64,000 nt of DNA, taken from NCBI GenBank assembly GCA_032433595.1, contig JASWJB010000041.1, positions 1 through 64,000 of the forward strand, in the 5' to 3' direction. Both the position numbers and the translations under genes were made by a program. This document shows, one piece after another, positions 1 to 10,103 of this stretch; the stretch's first letter is position 1, and each line of letters starts with the position of its first letter. This stretch comes from Conoideocrella luteorostrata (lineage: Eukaryota; Ascomycota; Sordariomycetes; Hypocreales; Clavicipitaceae). The notes under the pieces are model-generated. The model did no database searches. It was not told the origin of the DNA and was given only the letters and a program-made list of their open reading frames with translations.

Positions 1-50
1 ATTGTTATTGTTGTTATTGTTATTATTGTTATTATTATTATTATTATTAT
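1..50. repeat. (ATT)n trinucleotide microsatellite
   Basis: The first 50 bases are an imperfect run of ATT and GTT triplets that becomes pure ATT at its right end. It continues off the left edge, so its full length is unknown. It lies downstream of the GDP-mannose transporter gene. Confidence 0.85.
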
Positions 51-288
51 ACATCACACCCCCGCAACCCCCTTTCTTTTTTTGCACACAGAAATCGCTC
101 CATCGAGGAATAGTTTCAAAGCTTCTGACCCATTGAGCAGAATTCTACAGTTATCGTCCCACATTGTAGTGTACAAAATCATCCGAGCCATTTGTGGGGA
201 AGCACCTCAATGAATCCAATACAAATAAAAATACACAAACGTATAGGAATACCAGCCCCCCCCTGAAGGGTACATGTACCAAACTGTC

Positions 289-1650
289 TCAGGAATTCGC
301 TGCGTCTCTGTTGCTCTGCGAACTGGCACTCATTGGTGGCCGAATCGTTGGAAGAGTGTCTTTTGACCCGCTAGATTGCCGAACTCGCGCCCACGCGTAA
401 ACGATGCCGCTCACAAATCCGATGAAAATTGCGGACACGCTGCCAAACGTTACCGGGGCAGAGAAGAAAACCAAACCGCTAATTGCAATGGGCAGTTTAT
501 TTAGAGCACCTACCATCGAGTAGGTGGTCGATGAAGTAACTCTGATACACCAGGCGGAGCAGTAAGAAATAAAGATTGCCGCCACTCCTGAATAAACCAT
601 GCCGACAATTATCCGGTTTCGTGATTCCTCAGGGAAGTTCTTTGCGAAGTTGGACCCGGACCAGTCCTCGGCTAACAACGAGCAGACGCACAAGACGGGA
701 ATTGTCAAAAGGTTGTTGTAATACATGGCTAAATTTAACAGGTTAGAAACTGTCATCTATGTTCAGCTACCAGCTCAGAACACTCACTATCCCAGTCTTT
801 GAAGTTCATTTTCTTGATCACCTTTCGCATGCCCAACACATACGACGCAGTGCAGAAGACGTTCAGCCCCATCCATGCGTATCCAGCATTTAAAGTCGAC
901 ATGGCCGCTGACGAGTCCGTATGGCCGAAGTCTCCGGCAATGGCGCTTTGAATATCTGCCCAAGCCGCCACAATAGAGCTGAGAACCATCAATCCGAATG
1001 ATAGTAAGGCAATGGGAGTGACACTGCCACCAAACCACAGGACCTCACCATAGGCAATGACAATGATGGTTAGGTTCTTGAAAATAGTGTACACCGGAAC
1101 TGACAGAAATTGCAATGCTTTTGTGCTAGTGTATATCATGCTGACGAGGAGAAGAGATATTGGAAACCCTGAATTCTTGTCAGTACCGTTATCTGTGTTG
1201 GTGCTTAACTTGAGAAATGCCTGACTAACATTTTCTAGCTTTATCAGATTCGAAGGGAGCAAGGTTACGGATCAGCCCGAAAGATTTGCATGCCGAAATC
1301 GCTGCGATGCAGACAAGAGCCTTTATATTATCAGTATTTAAGTTTGATCTTTGGCGGCTTCTACTTGATTGTCACAACCATACCTGAATGGCAAGATAGA
1401 AAAAATTTAGGTTCCATAATGTCCCCGATACGACGTACTTGTTCACGACTGTCATACTGATCGAAGACAAGCAATACGCCACAACAGACAACGGTGGGCT
1501 ATTGTCTAGTTTGGAAAGAGATTGGCCAAGTTCATTCTGTTTCTGGCGACGAGGTTGTTGTGGCGACGATGTCTTGGTCATGAAGGGGTCCTGCTCATCG
1601 TGATCGTGGGGCATCTTAACGACGTAGTCTTCGTTCTTCTTGTCATCCAT
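289..1650 (-). CDS. GDP-mannose transporter, Golgi (VRG4/GMT family)
   Basis: Imports GDP-mannose into the Golgi lumen in exchange for GMP, supplying protein and lipid mannosylation. Four exons give a 392-residue protein, near the usual fungal length of about 380: 1384..1650, 1230..1320, 788..1168 and 289..728. Donors are GTATGG, GTTAGT and GTGAGT, and each junction restores family sequence (YLAIQ-ALVC, ARK-WFPIS, DWD-TMYYNN). The cytosolic N-terminus (about 50 residues, charged) is followed by about ten membrane segments. The nucleotide-sugar signature GALNK occurs near residue 310 and a YYNN motif near residue 246, as in VRG4. The start is the only upstream ATG with the family N-terminal pattern (MDDKK...). 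Related nucleotide-sugar transporters are the alternative, but the GALNK motif makes GDP-mannose the best call. Confidence 0.93.
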
Positions 1651-1840
1651 TGTGTGTACCTGATATTAAATGCTCCAAATGAAGTGGGTGCAGAGTCGAT
1701 TGACGGTGGTCGCAAGGACAGCAGCGACTGCCTATCGGGTATCTGTGGCGGCTAAAGGTTGGTTGTATCAAAGAGAGAAAGTCTCTAGTCATGCATGGCA
1801 GATGCGACGTTGTCCAGCTGTAATACCTACTCGGCTGAAA

Positions 1841-1900
1841 TAAAATAAAATAAAATAACATAACATAACATAATATAATATAATATAATATAATATAAAA
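1841..1900. repeat. Block-structured pentanucleotide satellite (TAAAA/TAACA/TAATA)
   Basis: Twelve consecutive 5-bp units lie in homogeneous blocks: TAAAA x3 (1841-1855), TAACA x3 (1856-1870), TAATA x5 (1871-1895), TAAAA x1 (1896-1900). Adjacent blocks differ by one base at the fourth unit position. The grouping suggests that variant units were amplified locally after mutation. Confidence 0.9.
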
Positions 1901-1916
1901 ATGAACTCTGGGGCAC

Positions 1917-2340
1917 GCAGAATTTTATTGCCAATTTTTAATTTAAATGAATTTTGGTTTTTATTATCACTTAGGTACCTAGCTGAAATAAATTTTATTC
2001 TGTCGCTTAAAAAATATTTTTAGTTCAGAATTTATTCTGTTGCTTAAAACCCATTTTAGTTTTTAGCTGGCAGAATTTTACCTAAAGATTCTGGGGTTAG
2101 CTGAAATAATTTTTTTTCTGTCGCTTAAAAAATATTTATAGTTCTACCTGGCAGAATTTAAAAAAAAAAATTGTGCTAACTGAAATTCATTTTATTCTGT
2201 TGCTTAGAAAATATTTCAATTTTACCTGAATATAAATTTTAATAAATTTATTCTGTTGCCACCAAAAAAAAAAAGGGTTTAGCTAAAACTAAATTAAAAT
2301 TTGTCGCTCAGATATATTTGAGAACCCTTTTTCTGGCACG
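1917..2340. repeat. AT-rich degenerate tandem repeat
   Basis: A phrase of the form TAGCTGAAATAAATTTTATT, then CTGTCGCTTAAAAAATATTT, recurs near 1978, 2096, 2174 and 2276. Partial copies (ATTCTGTTGCTTA or ATTCTGTTGCC) lie near 2030 and 2245. Spacing is roughly 50-80 bp. Copies differ mainly by C/T and G/A changes (CTGTCGC versus CTGTTGC) and A/T-run length. Base composition is far more AT-rich than the flanking genes. This could be a decayed satellite or a mutated transposon remnant. Confidence 0.7.
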
Positions 2341-2514
2341 AAAGATCCAGTGGTAAATAAAACCCCAAAAATTTAAAAAATTAGCGAGGAGCTCTTTAGT
2401 GGCAATTTAAAGGGCATTGCGAGGTACCAAAGTCCCGTGACCTTATTGTACCTCAAATATTTAACAACAGTATGTAATAGAAGCGAGTATTGAGCCTCAG
2501 CAATTCTTAGCCCC

Positions 2515-4392
2515 ATGATGGATGAGAGCGCCGGTACTCCAAGCAGCTTAAGCAGCCAGCGTCATGCCACCATTCTCGACAAGTATCTCCCGGGGGGCTA
2601 CTCCGCCGATCCAGAGGTTAGTCTAGCGACTCAGCCTTCAGATCTTCCACCCCCAGATGCTTCAAATGGTCTAAACCATCTTTCGACTTCTCAAGTGGCA
2701 ACGGTGTCCTCTTCAGAAGCTAGCAACAAAGCCGCATCTATCACAGCAGATGCCGCGGCCAACCATGACGAGCCGTCTCTCGAAGGACTCGAATCATCGC
2801 TAAAACTACAAGGCGGGGATATCCACCGTGATATGTTCAAAATAAAGGCTCGAGCAAATTCTATACGCCGTGCTGCCACATTCTCTCATCAGCCGTCCCC
2901 TCGTTTGAACCCGGCCGACGAGCTCTCCTACCCAGAGCAACGCACTCCAGGCGGCTTCAGACGCCAACACCTACAGCGACAAGCAAGACAACGGAGACTA
3001 AGTGGTACACTGGTAGTTGCCAGAAACTTCATTGACTTTTTGGAGCTATACGGCAGTTTTGCGGGTGAGGACTTGGAAGACGAAGACAGCTCAGAAGACG
3101 AATCAGCAGTCGATGATAACGGAGACGAGCCTAATGAGCGTCGTCCACTTATTGCTCGACCAACTATTGGAAGACGTAGGAGCTCTCGACGAATAGGCCG
3201 GGAAGGTGATGCTAGCACTGTAAAAACTTTTTTTACCCTCATAAAAGCTTTCATCGGTACCGGCATTATGTTCCTTCCAAAGGCTTTCCGCAACGGCGGC
3301 ATACTGTTTTCGTCCCTAACATTGGTCACTGTGTCGCTCATCAACTGTCTGTGTTTCCGGCTCTTGCTTGACTGTAGACAACGGTATGGTGGTGGGTACG
3401 GTGAACTGGGGGCTTCCATCGTCGGTCCTAGGTTTCGCACCATTATACTAGGATCAATCGCTTTATCCCAGCTGGGGTTTGTCTGTACGGGTCTTATTTT
3501 CACCGCCGAAAACCTATACGCCTTTCTATCTGCGATGTCTAAGGGTCAGAAAGGGCTTGGCCTTAATGTGCCAAGTCTCATCGGGTTACAGCTTGTTCCT
3601 CTTATACCTCTAGCTCTGATTCGAAATATCTCTAAATTGGGCCCTATCGCGCTTGTGGCAGATGTTTTTATTCTTGTTGGGCTGGTGTATATTTGGCAGT
3701 ACGATGTATGGGCTCTGGCGAAGGAAGGACTGGAGCCTTCTGTCCAACTCTTCAACCCTTCTGCTTTCACTCTAACGATCGGTTCGGCAATATTCACATT
3801 TGAAGGTATAGGTCTTATTTTGCCTATACAGTCAAGTATGAAAAAACCTGAGCACTTTAGTGGGCTGCTCTACTTCGTGATGCTCCTGATCACAATTATC
3901 TTTACGTCCGTGGGAGCGCTCTGTTACGCCACATTTGGCGAGAAAACTAAGATCCAAATCATTTCCAACTTCCCTCAACAGTCTGCATTGGTCAATGCTG
4001 TCCAATTTCTGTATTCGCTTGCCGTCCTTGCTGGCGAGCCAGTGCAGCTCTTTCCGGCTGTGCGCATTTTAGAGACATCTTTATTCGGTGAAAGGGCCAC
4101 AGGGAAAAAGAGCATTGCCATCAAGTGGCAAAAGAATGCCGTCCGCACAGCAATAATGGCCCTGTGTGTGGGCATTGCCATGGTTGGTGCGAGCGACCTG
4201 GACAAGTTCGTGGCCTTGATCGGAAGTTTTGCATGTGTACCACTTGTGTATATTTATCCTGCATATTTACATTACAGGGGTATTGCAGAATCTACGTGGA
4301 TCAAGATTCTCGATTTAACACTGGTTATGCTCGGCCTAGTTGCCATGATCTATACTACCCTAGTTACTGTAGCTCAATGGATCCAGGGCTAA
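2515..4392 (+). CDS. Vacuolar amino-acid transporter, AVT3-like (AAAP family)
   Basis: A 625-residue single-exon protein of the Aa_trans family, which in yeast (AVT3/AVT4) exports neutral amino acids from the vacuole to the cytosol. Residues 1 to about 230 are hydrophilic and Ser/Glu-rich, with an acidic stretch near 185-205. About eleven membrane segments follow, the first starting near 238 with the conserved LIKAFIGTGIMFLPKAF pattern. YGGGYGELG in the second loop and the IGLILPIQSSM region in the middle also fit the family. Two consecutive ATG codons open the frame (2515 and 2518); either may be used. The long N-terminal extension is typical of fungal AVT3 proteins. The gene is divergent from the GDP-mannose transporter across the repeat tract. 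Confidence 0.92.
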   Translation: MMDESAGTPSSLSSQRHATILDKYLPGGYSADPEVSLATQPSDLPPPDASNGLNHLSTSQVATVSSSEASNKAASITADAAANHDEPSLEGLESSLKLQGGDIHRDMFKIKARANSIRRAATFSHQPSPRLNPADELSYPEQRTPGGFRRQHLQRQARQRRLSGTLVVARNFIDFLELYGSFAGEDLEDEDSSEDESAVDDNGDEPNERRPLIARPTIGRRRSSRRIGREGDASTVKTFFTLIKAFIGTGIMFLPKAFRNGGILFSSLTLVTVSLINCLCFRLLLDCRQRYGGGYGELGASIVGPRFRTIILGSIALSQLGFVCTGLIFTAENLYAFLSAMSKGQKGLGLNVPSLIGLQLVPLIPLALIRNISKLGPIALVADVFILVGLVYIWQYDVWALAKEGLEPSVQLFNPSAFTLTIGSAIFTFEGIGLILPIQSSMKKPEHFSGLLYFVMLLITIIFTSVGALCYATFGEKTKIQIISNFPQQSALVNAVQFLYSLAVLAGEPVQLFPAVRILETSLFGERATGKKSIAIKWQKNAVRTAIMALCVGIAMVGASDLDKFVALIGSFACVPLVYIYPAYLHYRGIAESTWIKILDLTLVMLGLVAMIYTTLVTVAQWIQG

Positions 4393-4917
4393 CGATTAAC
4401 TAAGTTCTGTTACTGTTTGTATTACTAATGAGTGGCTGAGCTTCCTAATAAATATTGTTTGGAACTTAATTGAAGACAGAGTGCAAAAGATTATGGGTAT
4501 TTAAATCATAAGTCAGTTCGTGTCCCAGAGACCCCATCACGAATCGAATTATTTGCAACATAAAGCTTCCCAAAAGACTACTCTACTCGTAATAATAGCT
4601 AAAACGACTAGATAGAAACAGTAGTCGCCTGTTTCCCCCAATTTTGGTGGAGACTTATTTTGTCGAAGGCAACATGGAGCCGGCCACATTGCACCTACAA
4701 TGACATATGCACCTTGACTTAGAGCTTAGAGACACTCACAGGTTGTGTGGAGGGGTTGAAACCTTGCCTGGCTGGGATCTAGCCCGTTGTGGTATCATAC
4801 TTCTAAGGGTGCTTCTGTTGCTTGATTATGTTCATTGGAGGACAGGCTTTGTATTGTCGACTCTAGGCATAGAGACTGTATCATATGATAAACAAAATAG
4901 AGGGCAAGCAGTTATTA
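4393..4917. other. Intergenic, convergent gene ends
   Basis: This is the 3' region shared by the AVT3-like gene and the small HTH-like gene. AATAAA-like sequence occurs near 4447 (TAATAAATA), 55 bases after the stop. I see no supported ORF or repeat. Confidence 0.6.
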
Positions 4918-5526
4918 TCAATTTTGTGATATATGAGAGACAGTATTAGGGGGGCCAATCCTTTCCATTGCGCCAGACTGCAGGCCTAGGCGTTCTTCGA
5001 TCACCTTATTTGACATTCCCGTACTCCGCATTCTCATAGCATTGATTATAGTCCTCATATCAGCGAAACGTTTAGCCTGACCCTCCGATCTCGAAATGTC
5101 GTCATTTGCTAGTTGTTGCAGATATTCTCGAGCTTCTAAAACCGATAGGGTCGCGTTTCGTTGGGAGGAGGGCAAGTTTTGTAACGGAAAACCTTGTGTC
5201 TGCACTGTGGAAGAATTTGAGTACGTCGGGTTTGGCTGTGCTACGCCCATTTCGTGAAGGCGTTGAGAGAAGTCATTACGTGCGAAGTCCGGATCTTTCC
5301 CGTCTGAAATAGCCACTGTGATGCTCGGTTAATGCTAAGCACTCGATCCCCGCACCGTTATGGTGTGGGTAATGGACCTACTATTGTCCTTCGAGCTTTC
5401 CCTCTGCATCCTTTCTCGTCCGATTTTCGGTAAACTGGCGTGCTCATGTCGGCTTAGATCTACGGCCAGGGACCTACGCACCATTGATGCAGCGGCACCG
5501 CCAGCCTTTGATGTTGACGAACCCAT
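4918..5526 (-). CDS. Conserved fungal small protein with MGSS N-terminus and HTH-like C-terminus
   Basis: Two exons, 5382..5526 and 4918..5303, encode 176 residues. The intron has a GTAGGT donor and TTTCAG acceptor, and its phase joins the two frames. The protein begins MGSSTSK, a possible N-myristoylation context (Gly2, Ser6), or alternatively part of a basic, Ala-rich mitochondrial leader. The middle is low-complexity (PNPTYSNSSTVQ). The C-terminal 60 residues (from about RFADMRTIINAMRMRS to KVIEERLGL) look like two or three helices resembling a helix-turn-helix. I recall fungal homologues annotated only as helix-turn-helix domain proteins. I do not know a function. The frame extends 5' to a TTG, but the ATG at 5526 is the first ATG. 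Confidence 0.72.
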
Positions 5527-6631
5527 ATTGTGCAATCGGTGGATGTGACTCTGGGTGAGTGCTGTTTACGCTCGTATTATTATGAAAAGCAGTACTCTGT
5601 ACGGAGTAGATATCTAGAGCTAGTTAGCACACGCTCTTATCTGGAGGCGCGGTGGGGCTGATAGCGGAACCGACGAGCGAAGGCGATCAACGACTGTTCG
5701 ATATACATATTTCAAATGGAGAGTGCAGAATAACCAGTCGGTATTTTTGTATGTTTCTTTCTTTCTTTCTCTTTCTTGGGAGGCGAGGGGGCTTCACTGG
5801 TTAGATCGATCAAAACAGCCAATTAAAAGCGGGATGCCTGAAAGTACTCCTTCTGCCTGCTAATTTATACTATAATAAAAGGTCCAGCAAGCAGAAGTTT
5901 AACAAAGAGTGGCTGCTTACACGTCTCATATGCTTCGTATTTCATCTGCGACATCTGCGATTGAACTTAAGTAAAGCGCAAATTGCAGTCTCCTCTCATT
6001 AACTAAGTGACCCAAGCTATTTAATACACCCGCATTTACTTGGCACTTTCTCCATATCAATTTCCTTCACACAGCGCCTTGTCGTTATAGCATGTCCATT
6101 CTACGGAGTAGCGGGGTGTTTATTGGGAAAATGACGAGGTATAGTCAACCAGTAATTTTATCCACCTGACCCATGGCCTTGATACTGTGCCCCTAGGACG
6201 AAATGCCGGATATTTTGGATGGGCCCGACTTTAGAGTCATTTTGCTCTAACTTGACGCGCGTAGCTAATTCCTGAAAGTCACTTATGCCTTGAAAGTACG
6301 GCCGATACGTGTCTTGTAGACTCCTGTTCTCGAAGTTTTTGAGCATCAAGGCAATGGCTACCACATAAAATGGCAAAGAAGGAACAGGTGGGGGGCCGGC
6401 TTCACGCAAGTACCATAGGAGCACCATTGGCAGTGACACAAAGCATCACCGTACTAACAGTGGCCGCGTCAAGCATCCCTGAGTCGCTTGTTTGATCATG
6501 TGGTCGAGTTTTGGACCTTAGCGGAGACGATGGTGCTACCTGTAGATACTGGTGATTTGATGCAAGATGAGCTGACTGACGCGTTTTTGGACACATCTGC
6601 CTGTGGTGTCCCAGCTAGTCCAACAGCATCT
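5527..6631. other. Intergenic with dispersed repeat copy and two TACGGAGTA motifs
   Basis: Exact TACGGAGTA copies occur at 5600-5608 and 6102-6110. A CTTT microsatellite lies near 5757-5778. A dispersed repeat copy is at 5817-5926. A 90-codon minus-strand frame from ATG 6427 to 6158 reads like protein (for example KVGPIQNIRHFVLGAQYQGHG), but I cannot assign it to a gene or join it to NOG2. Confidence 0.6.
5817..5926. repeat. Dispersed repeat copy A (match to 33559-33666)
   Basis: About 110 bp align over their length to 33559-33666. Shared blocks include AGCCAATTA, AGTACTCCTTCTGCCTGCT versus GGTACTTCTTCTGCCTGCT, and CACGTCT at the end. In the block TAATTTATACTATAATAAAA, this copy carries A or T where the other has G or C, a transition pattern expected of repeat-induced point mutation or similar decay. 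The other copy sits inside an inverted-repeat element. Confidence 0.75.
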
Positions 6632-8640
6632 TCAGGAATCCTTTGAGTCCCCATCACTACCAAATCCCTCGAATTCTTTCTCACTAACATCTTCTACTTG
6701 GAATTCTCCCTGTCGTGTGGCATTACCAGCGACAGAGTCTTCAGCATCATCATGCATTCGTTTTCTTGGCATCTCGCCAAGTCGGCCATCACGGTTGCGG
6801 ATATCATCAGTACTGTTGTCAGACAACGGGGCAGGTGTAAACCATGGAATTTTCCCTCTCATAAAATCGTTCAGCATCATTTTCGCGACACCGTCCAAGT
6901 CAGGCTCTCCACCCCGGAGCAGGCGGCCACTCTTCCGTGCAAGAAGCTCAAGAAGATCCGTGGCATCTTTCCAACCCTTGAGATCGTACGTTCTTTCCAT
7001 GTGGTGTCGCTTCACCCGGCCAAGAACTGCAGAAATATATTGCTCCGGTTGCTCAACCTTTTCCACCCGGACAACACCGCGGAGAACAAGATCGGTAGGG
7101 GTATCTGTGCTCGACGGAGGCACAACACCTGGACAGTCGATAAGATATATTCTTTTCATGAGACTCACATATTGCCAAACTTTTGTCTCGCCAGGTATGG
7201 GAGCCACTGTGCATACTTTCTTTTTCAAAAGTGTGTTGATGATGGAAGACTTTCCGGTATTAGGGCCTCCGATAAGGCCGACGGAAATTTGTTTCCTATC
7301 CGAATGGAGGATCGAAAACTGCCTCAAAAGCTGAATCAGAGATCCTTTGCCGAATGAATTGTTGATGCTCGCGTGAAAGGCTAAAGTAGGGTATTCTTTG
7401 GACAAATTACGAACCCAGCCAGCCTAAATCGAAGTCAGCATCGATAGTCTTATTTCAAATTGTTGGAAAATAGAATACATGTATGTGTCTTCACTAAGAA
7501 GTTTCCAGTTACTGGGCAGCAAAGGCCGTTGTAAACTTCAACTCTTCGGACACACAGACCATCTCATGATGGTAACCAGAACGGCACCATCAACCGACAA
7601 CAAAACGTTGACGGCAGTTGAGAGTGGTAAGCTTGATTTCCCAACGCTGTAACAGACAGCCCCCGTGACAAAAAGAGGAGGAGTCCTGACAATAGACATT
7701 GGGGCCACCAGTGGACTTCAAGTCGAGGGAGGAAGGGGTTGTGTGAGGAAGTAAGATAGAACTCACTGCAACGCTCGTTGGGACAAGATCACACTTGTTC
7801 AGCACAAATATTAGATGTTTGTGCGGTGCCTCTTCTTTGAGATACTTTTCTACGCTGCGACATCGGGTTCCAACTGGGTCTCGGGCGTCCAAAACATGAA
7901 TGACAACATCGGATGAATCGATGACTTTGTACAATTCATTCCAGATGCGTTTGCTTTGGCCTTTATCAAAAACGGGTTCAATGGCCATTGTGACAGATGT
8001 TTCTTCCTCATTTTGTCCAGACACTCCACTCAACAGCTTAGCTTGTTCCAAGCGATCTTGGTAGGAGTCCATACTTTTCTCGGTATCGTCTACCAGGTCT
8101 GTTAGGCTACTCACTCCAAGCTTGACGCGTTTTCTTTGTGCCTTGGGCCCAAAAACCTCCGCAAAAGGGGCCGTTTCCACAGTCATTTTTGCTTTGTGTT
8201 GTTTTATGCCATTGGTGTCTTGGTTATCCCTAATAAGACTTAGGGGAAGTTTGTTTGATTTCAAAAGGACCTGATAGGGGTCACTTGCTTTTTCTGCCAT
8301 AGCATCACGGAATGCTTTGAGCGTGTCCTGAGATACAACACGGGTGTTGGTAAACCATTTTCGATTCGGCTCGATCCGAGCATCTGGGACATCTCGAGAT
8401 TGAAAGGAAGCTGCTTTTGTTATTTTGCCATCTGAATTTCTCTGTGCTTTCCCTTCCTTGTACATATTAAGGGTCTTGACCTTCTTCGCATTGCTGTAAA
8501 ATGTTAGTTGTGCAAATCACTTGGTACGGAATCAGGACTAACCGATAGAAGTTCTCGCCCTTGACTCGCACATTGCCGAGGCCATCTCCGATCTTTCCTT
8601 GGCGAACCCGCCTGTTTGCCTCCTTCTTTCCAGTACCCAT
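6632..8640 (-). CDS. Nucleolar GTP-binding protein 2 (NOG2/NUG2), 60S ribosome assembly
   Basis: A circularly permuted GTPase that acts on nucleoplasmic pre-60S particles before export. Exons 8543..8640, 7767..8493 and 6632..7423 give 538 residues. Junctions restore family sequence ([12 protein letters not shown] and [17 protein letters not shown]). The N-terminus [16 protein letters not shown] is diagnostic of the family. G motifs appear in the permuted order: LNKCD (G4) near residue 268, GGPNTGKSS (G1) near 325, DCPGV (G3) near 370. G1 has Gly-Gly where I would expect GYPN. The second intron is 343 nt, much longer than others here. The C-terminus is short and acidic. The gene shares a 264-bp divergent promoter region with mS26. 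Confidence 0.94.
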
Positions 8641-8904
8641 GATAAATGGTAATAGCCCGCTCTGGCGTTGAATAATAGGAGAGTTAGGGTTTAGGATCTG
8701 GTCAGCTTTCAACTTTTTCCCTCCATTTAAAGTACCCAGTTTAAAAACCCTGCTGCTAAAGCCCCACTGGGCGGGAAGTGGCTGGCTCTTTAACAAGGAC
8801 GACTCATCGGAAGGAGATAATCCGGTTTATCATATGTCCAAATTTCTCGTACTCGCTCCGACCACCTGCGTTGTGTATGCGAAATACAATAGCCACGTTC
8901 AATC
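8641..8904. promoter_or_regulatory. Compact divergent promoter region NOG2 / mS26
   Basis: Only 264 bases separate the two start codons. One gene is for cytosolic 60S assembly and the other for the mitochondrial ribosome, so shared regulation of the two translation systems is plausible. I could not identify a specific factor site. Confidence 0.5.
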
Positions 8905-9816
8905 ATGTCTTTCACAGCTTCCAGACCTTGTGTTCGACTACCAATATTTCAAGCATTACAGGTTTCACGGAATTTGTCATCTTCACTGTCCCTAGGATTA
9001 AATCGCGTACCCCCTGAGTCTCCCTCTTACATCCGCCTCCCTACGCCGCCTCAATCTGACGAAGCGAAACCGACCCGCGTGCGTGGGCACTTACCGATTC
9101 CGCGTGAGATATTCCCACGACTTGAGGGCGACAAGAAAGTTCATCCAGAGTACATTCAAAGAACAGCCCCACGACCAGCTAAGTCACGGGAGGAGACCAG
9201 TGCAGAGCAAAGGTGGAACGCTGCATTGGCCGACAGCAGACGAACGAACCTAAAGAATGGGCTTGATTCCCTGTGGACTCGGCGATTCAATATGGATAAG
9301 TCTCGGAATGAAAGAGTAGGCCGGAGGTTTCAACAACATAACAAAGCCAGCGCAGCCCCCGATAGAGAAGACGACAGACTTACTCAGCCTACCATTTTGG
9401 GATCTATAATGGATACAAAACTTTATCCTGACCCTGATCGTTTTTCCCGAGCGGATAGAAGTCGTACGAAGGTGTTAGCCCTGGAGAAGTCAAAACACGA
9501 AGCGAGGCGGGACGCCCTTATGGAGCTTTACATCAGTGCCTCCAGTTTTATTGTGCATGAAAATGAACTTAAGGCTGAGATAGACAAAGTCTTTGCTGAA
9601 GATTATTTTCGTCAACAAAGTCGGGCAGCTTACCGGCATGGTGCTACTGAAAATACATGGGGCGTCTATGGCAGGCCTCCATCTGTTGCCAACATGATGG
9701 AAACATCAGTTGGCGCGTCTACAAAAGTCATGGACTTCGATGAATCAGAGTATGATCGCTCAGTGAAGCGCCAGAAGAGAATAGCGGAGGATCTCACTGG
9801 CGGAAAGATGGAGTAG
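8905..9816 (+). CDS. Mitochondrial small-subunit ribosomal protein mS26 (PET123 family)
   Basis: Single exon, 303 residues. The N-terminus (MSFTASRPCVRLPIFQALQVSR) is a basic, hydroxylated mitochondrial presequence. It is followed by the fungal PET123/mS26 pattern: PPESPSYIRLPTPPQ, then GHLPIPREIFPR near residue 60. A long charged, helical middle follows, with REDDRLTQPTILGSI near residue 155. The C-terminal part is rich in Arg, Glu and Gln, with predicted RNA-contacting helices. PET123 is needed for mitochondrial translation in yeast. Start at the first ATG, which gives the targeting peptide. The gene is convergent with the ABC transporter gene. Confidence 0.85.
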   Translation: MSFTASRPCVRLPIFQALQVSRNLSSSLSLGLNRVPPESPSYIRLPTPPQSDEAKPTRVRGHLPIPREIFPRLEGDKKVHPEYIQRTAPRPAKSREETSAEQRWNAALADSRRTNLKNGLDSLWTRRFNMDKSRNERVGRRFQQHNKASAAPDREDDRLTQPTILGSIMDTKLYPDPDRFSRADRSRTKVLALEKSKHEARRDALMELYISASSFIVHENELKAEIDKVFAEDYFRQQSRAAYRHGATENTWGVYGRPPSVANMMETSVGASTKVMDFDESEYDRSVKRQKRIAEDLTGGKME

Positions 9817-10103
9817 GTGGCAGCTTGTCCAGCGTGTATACTAGCTAACACTCGTCTGTAAATGTATTCACATGTATGACTTGTAATCCTTGACGGTATG
9901 GATGGTAGAAACAGAATATGGCCCGATTCATTTTACATTTTCCATATGTGCTACGGAGTGTTTATGTAGTCCCTGGTTCTGGGCGCGGTTTAATATCTAG
10001 TGAAGTTGATCCAGTGGATGCGCTGTGCATGGTAACCATACGGCAAGTAAAGTTTGCATGCGTATGCCGCTGTGTCAAATAACTCACACCCTTATCTCTG
10101 CCT

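Larger units (their letters stand above)
1651..2514. other. Intergenic repeat tract between divergent genes
   Basis: This is the shared upstream region of the GDP-mannose transporter and the AVT3-like gene. It holds the pentanucleotide satellite (1841-1900) and the AT-rich degenerate tandem repeat (about 1917-2340). The last 170 bases before the AVT3-like ATG are less AT-rich and presumably carry its promoter. I saw no ORF of interest. Confidence 0.7.

Noticed and set aside
2928..3503. 191-codon antisense frame in the AVT3-like gene
   Set aside because: Shadow of the conserved transporter frame on the other strand; no domain.
6603..7334. 243-codon plus-strand frame across NOG2 exon 3
   Set aside because: Antisense shadow of the GTPase domain with low-complexity Ser/Arg translation.
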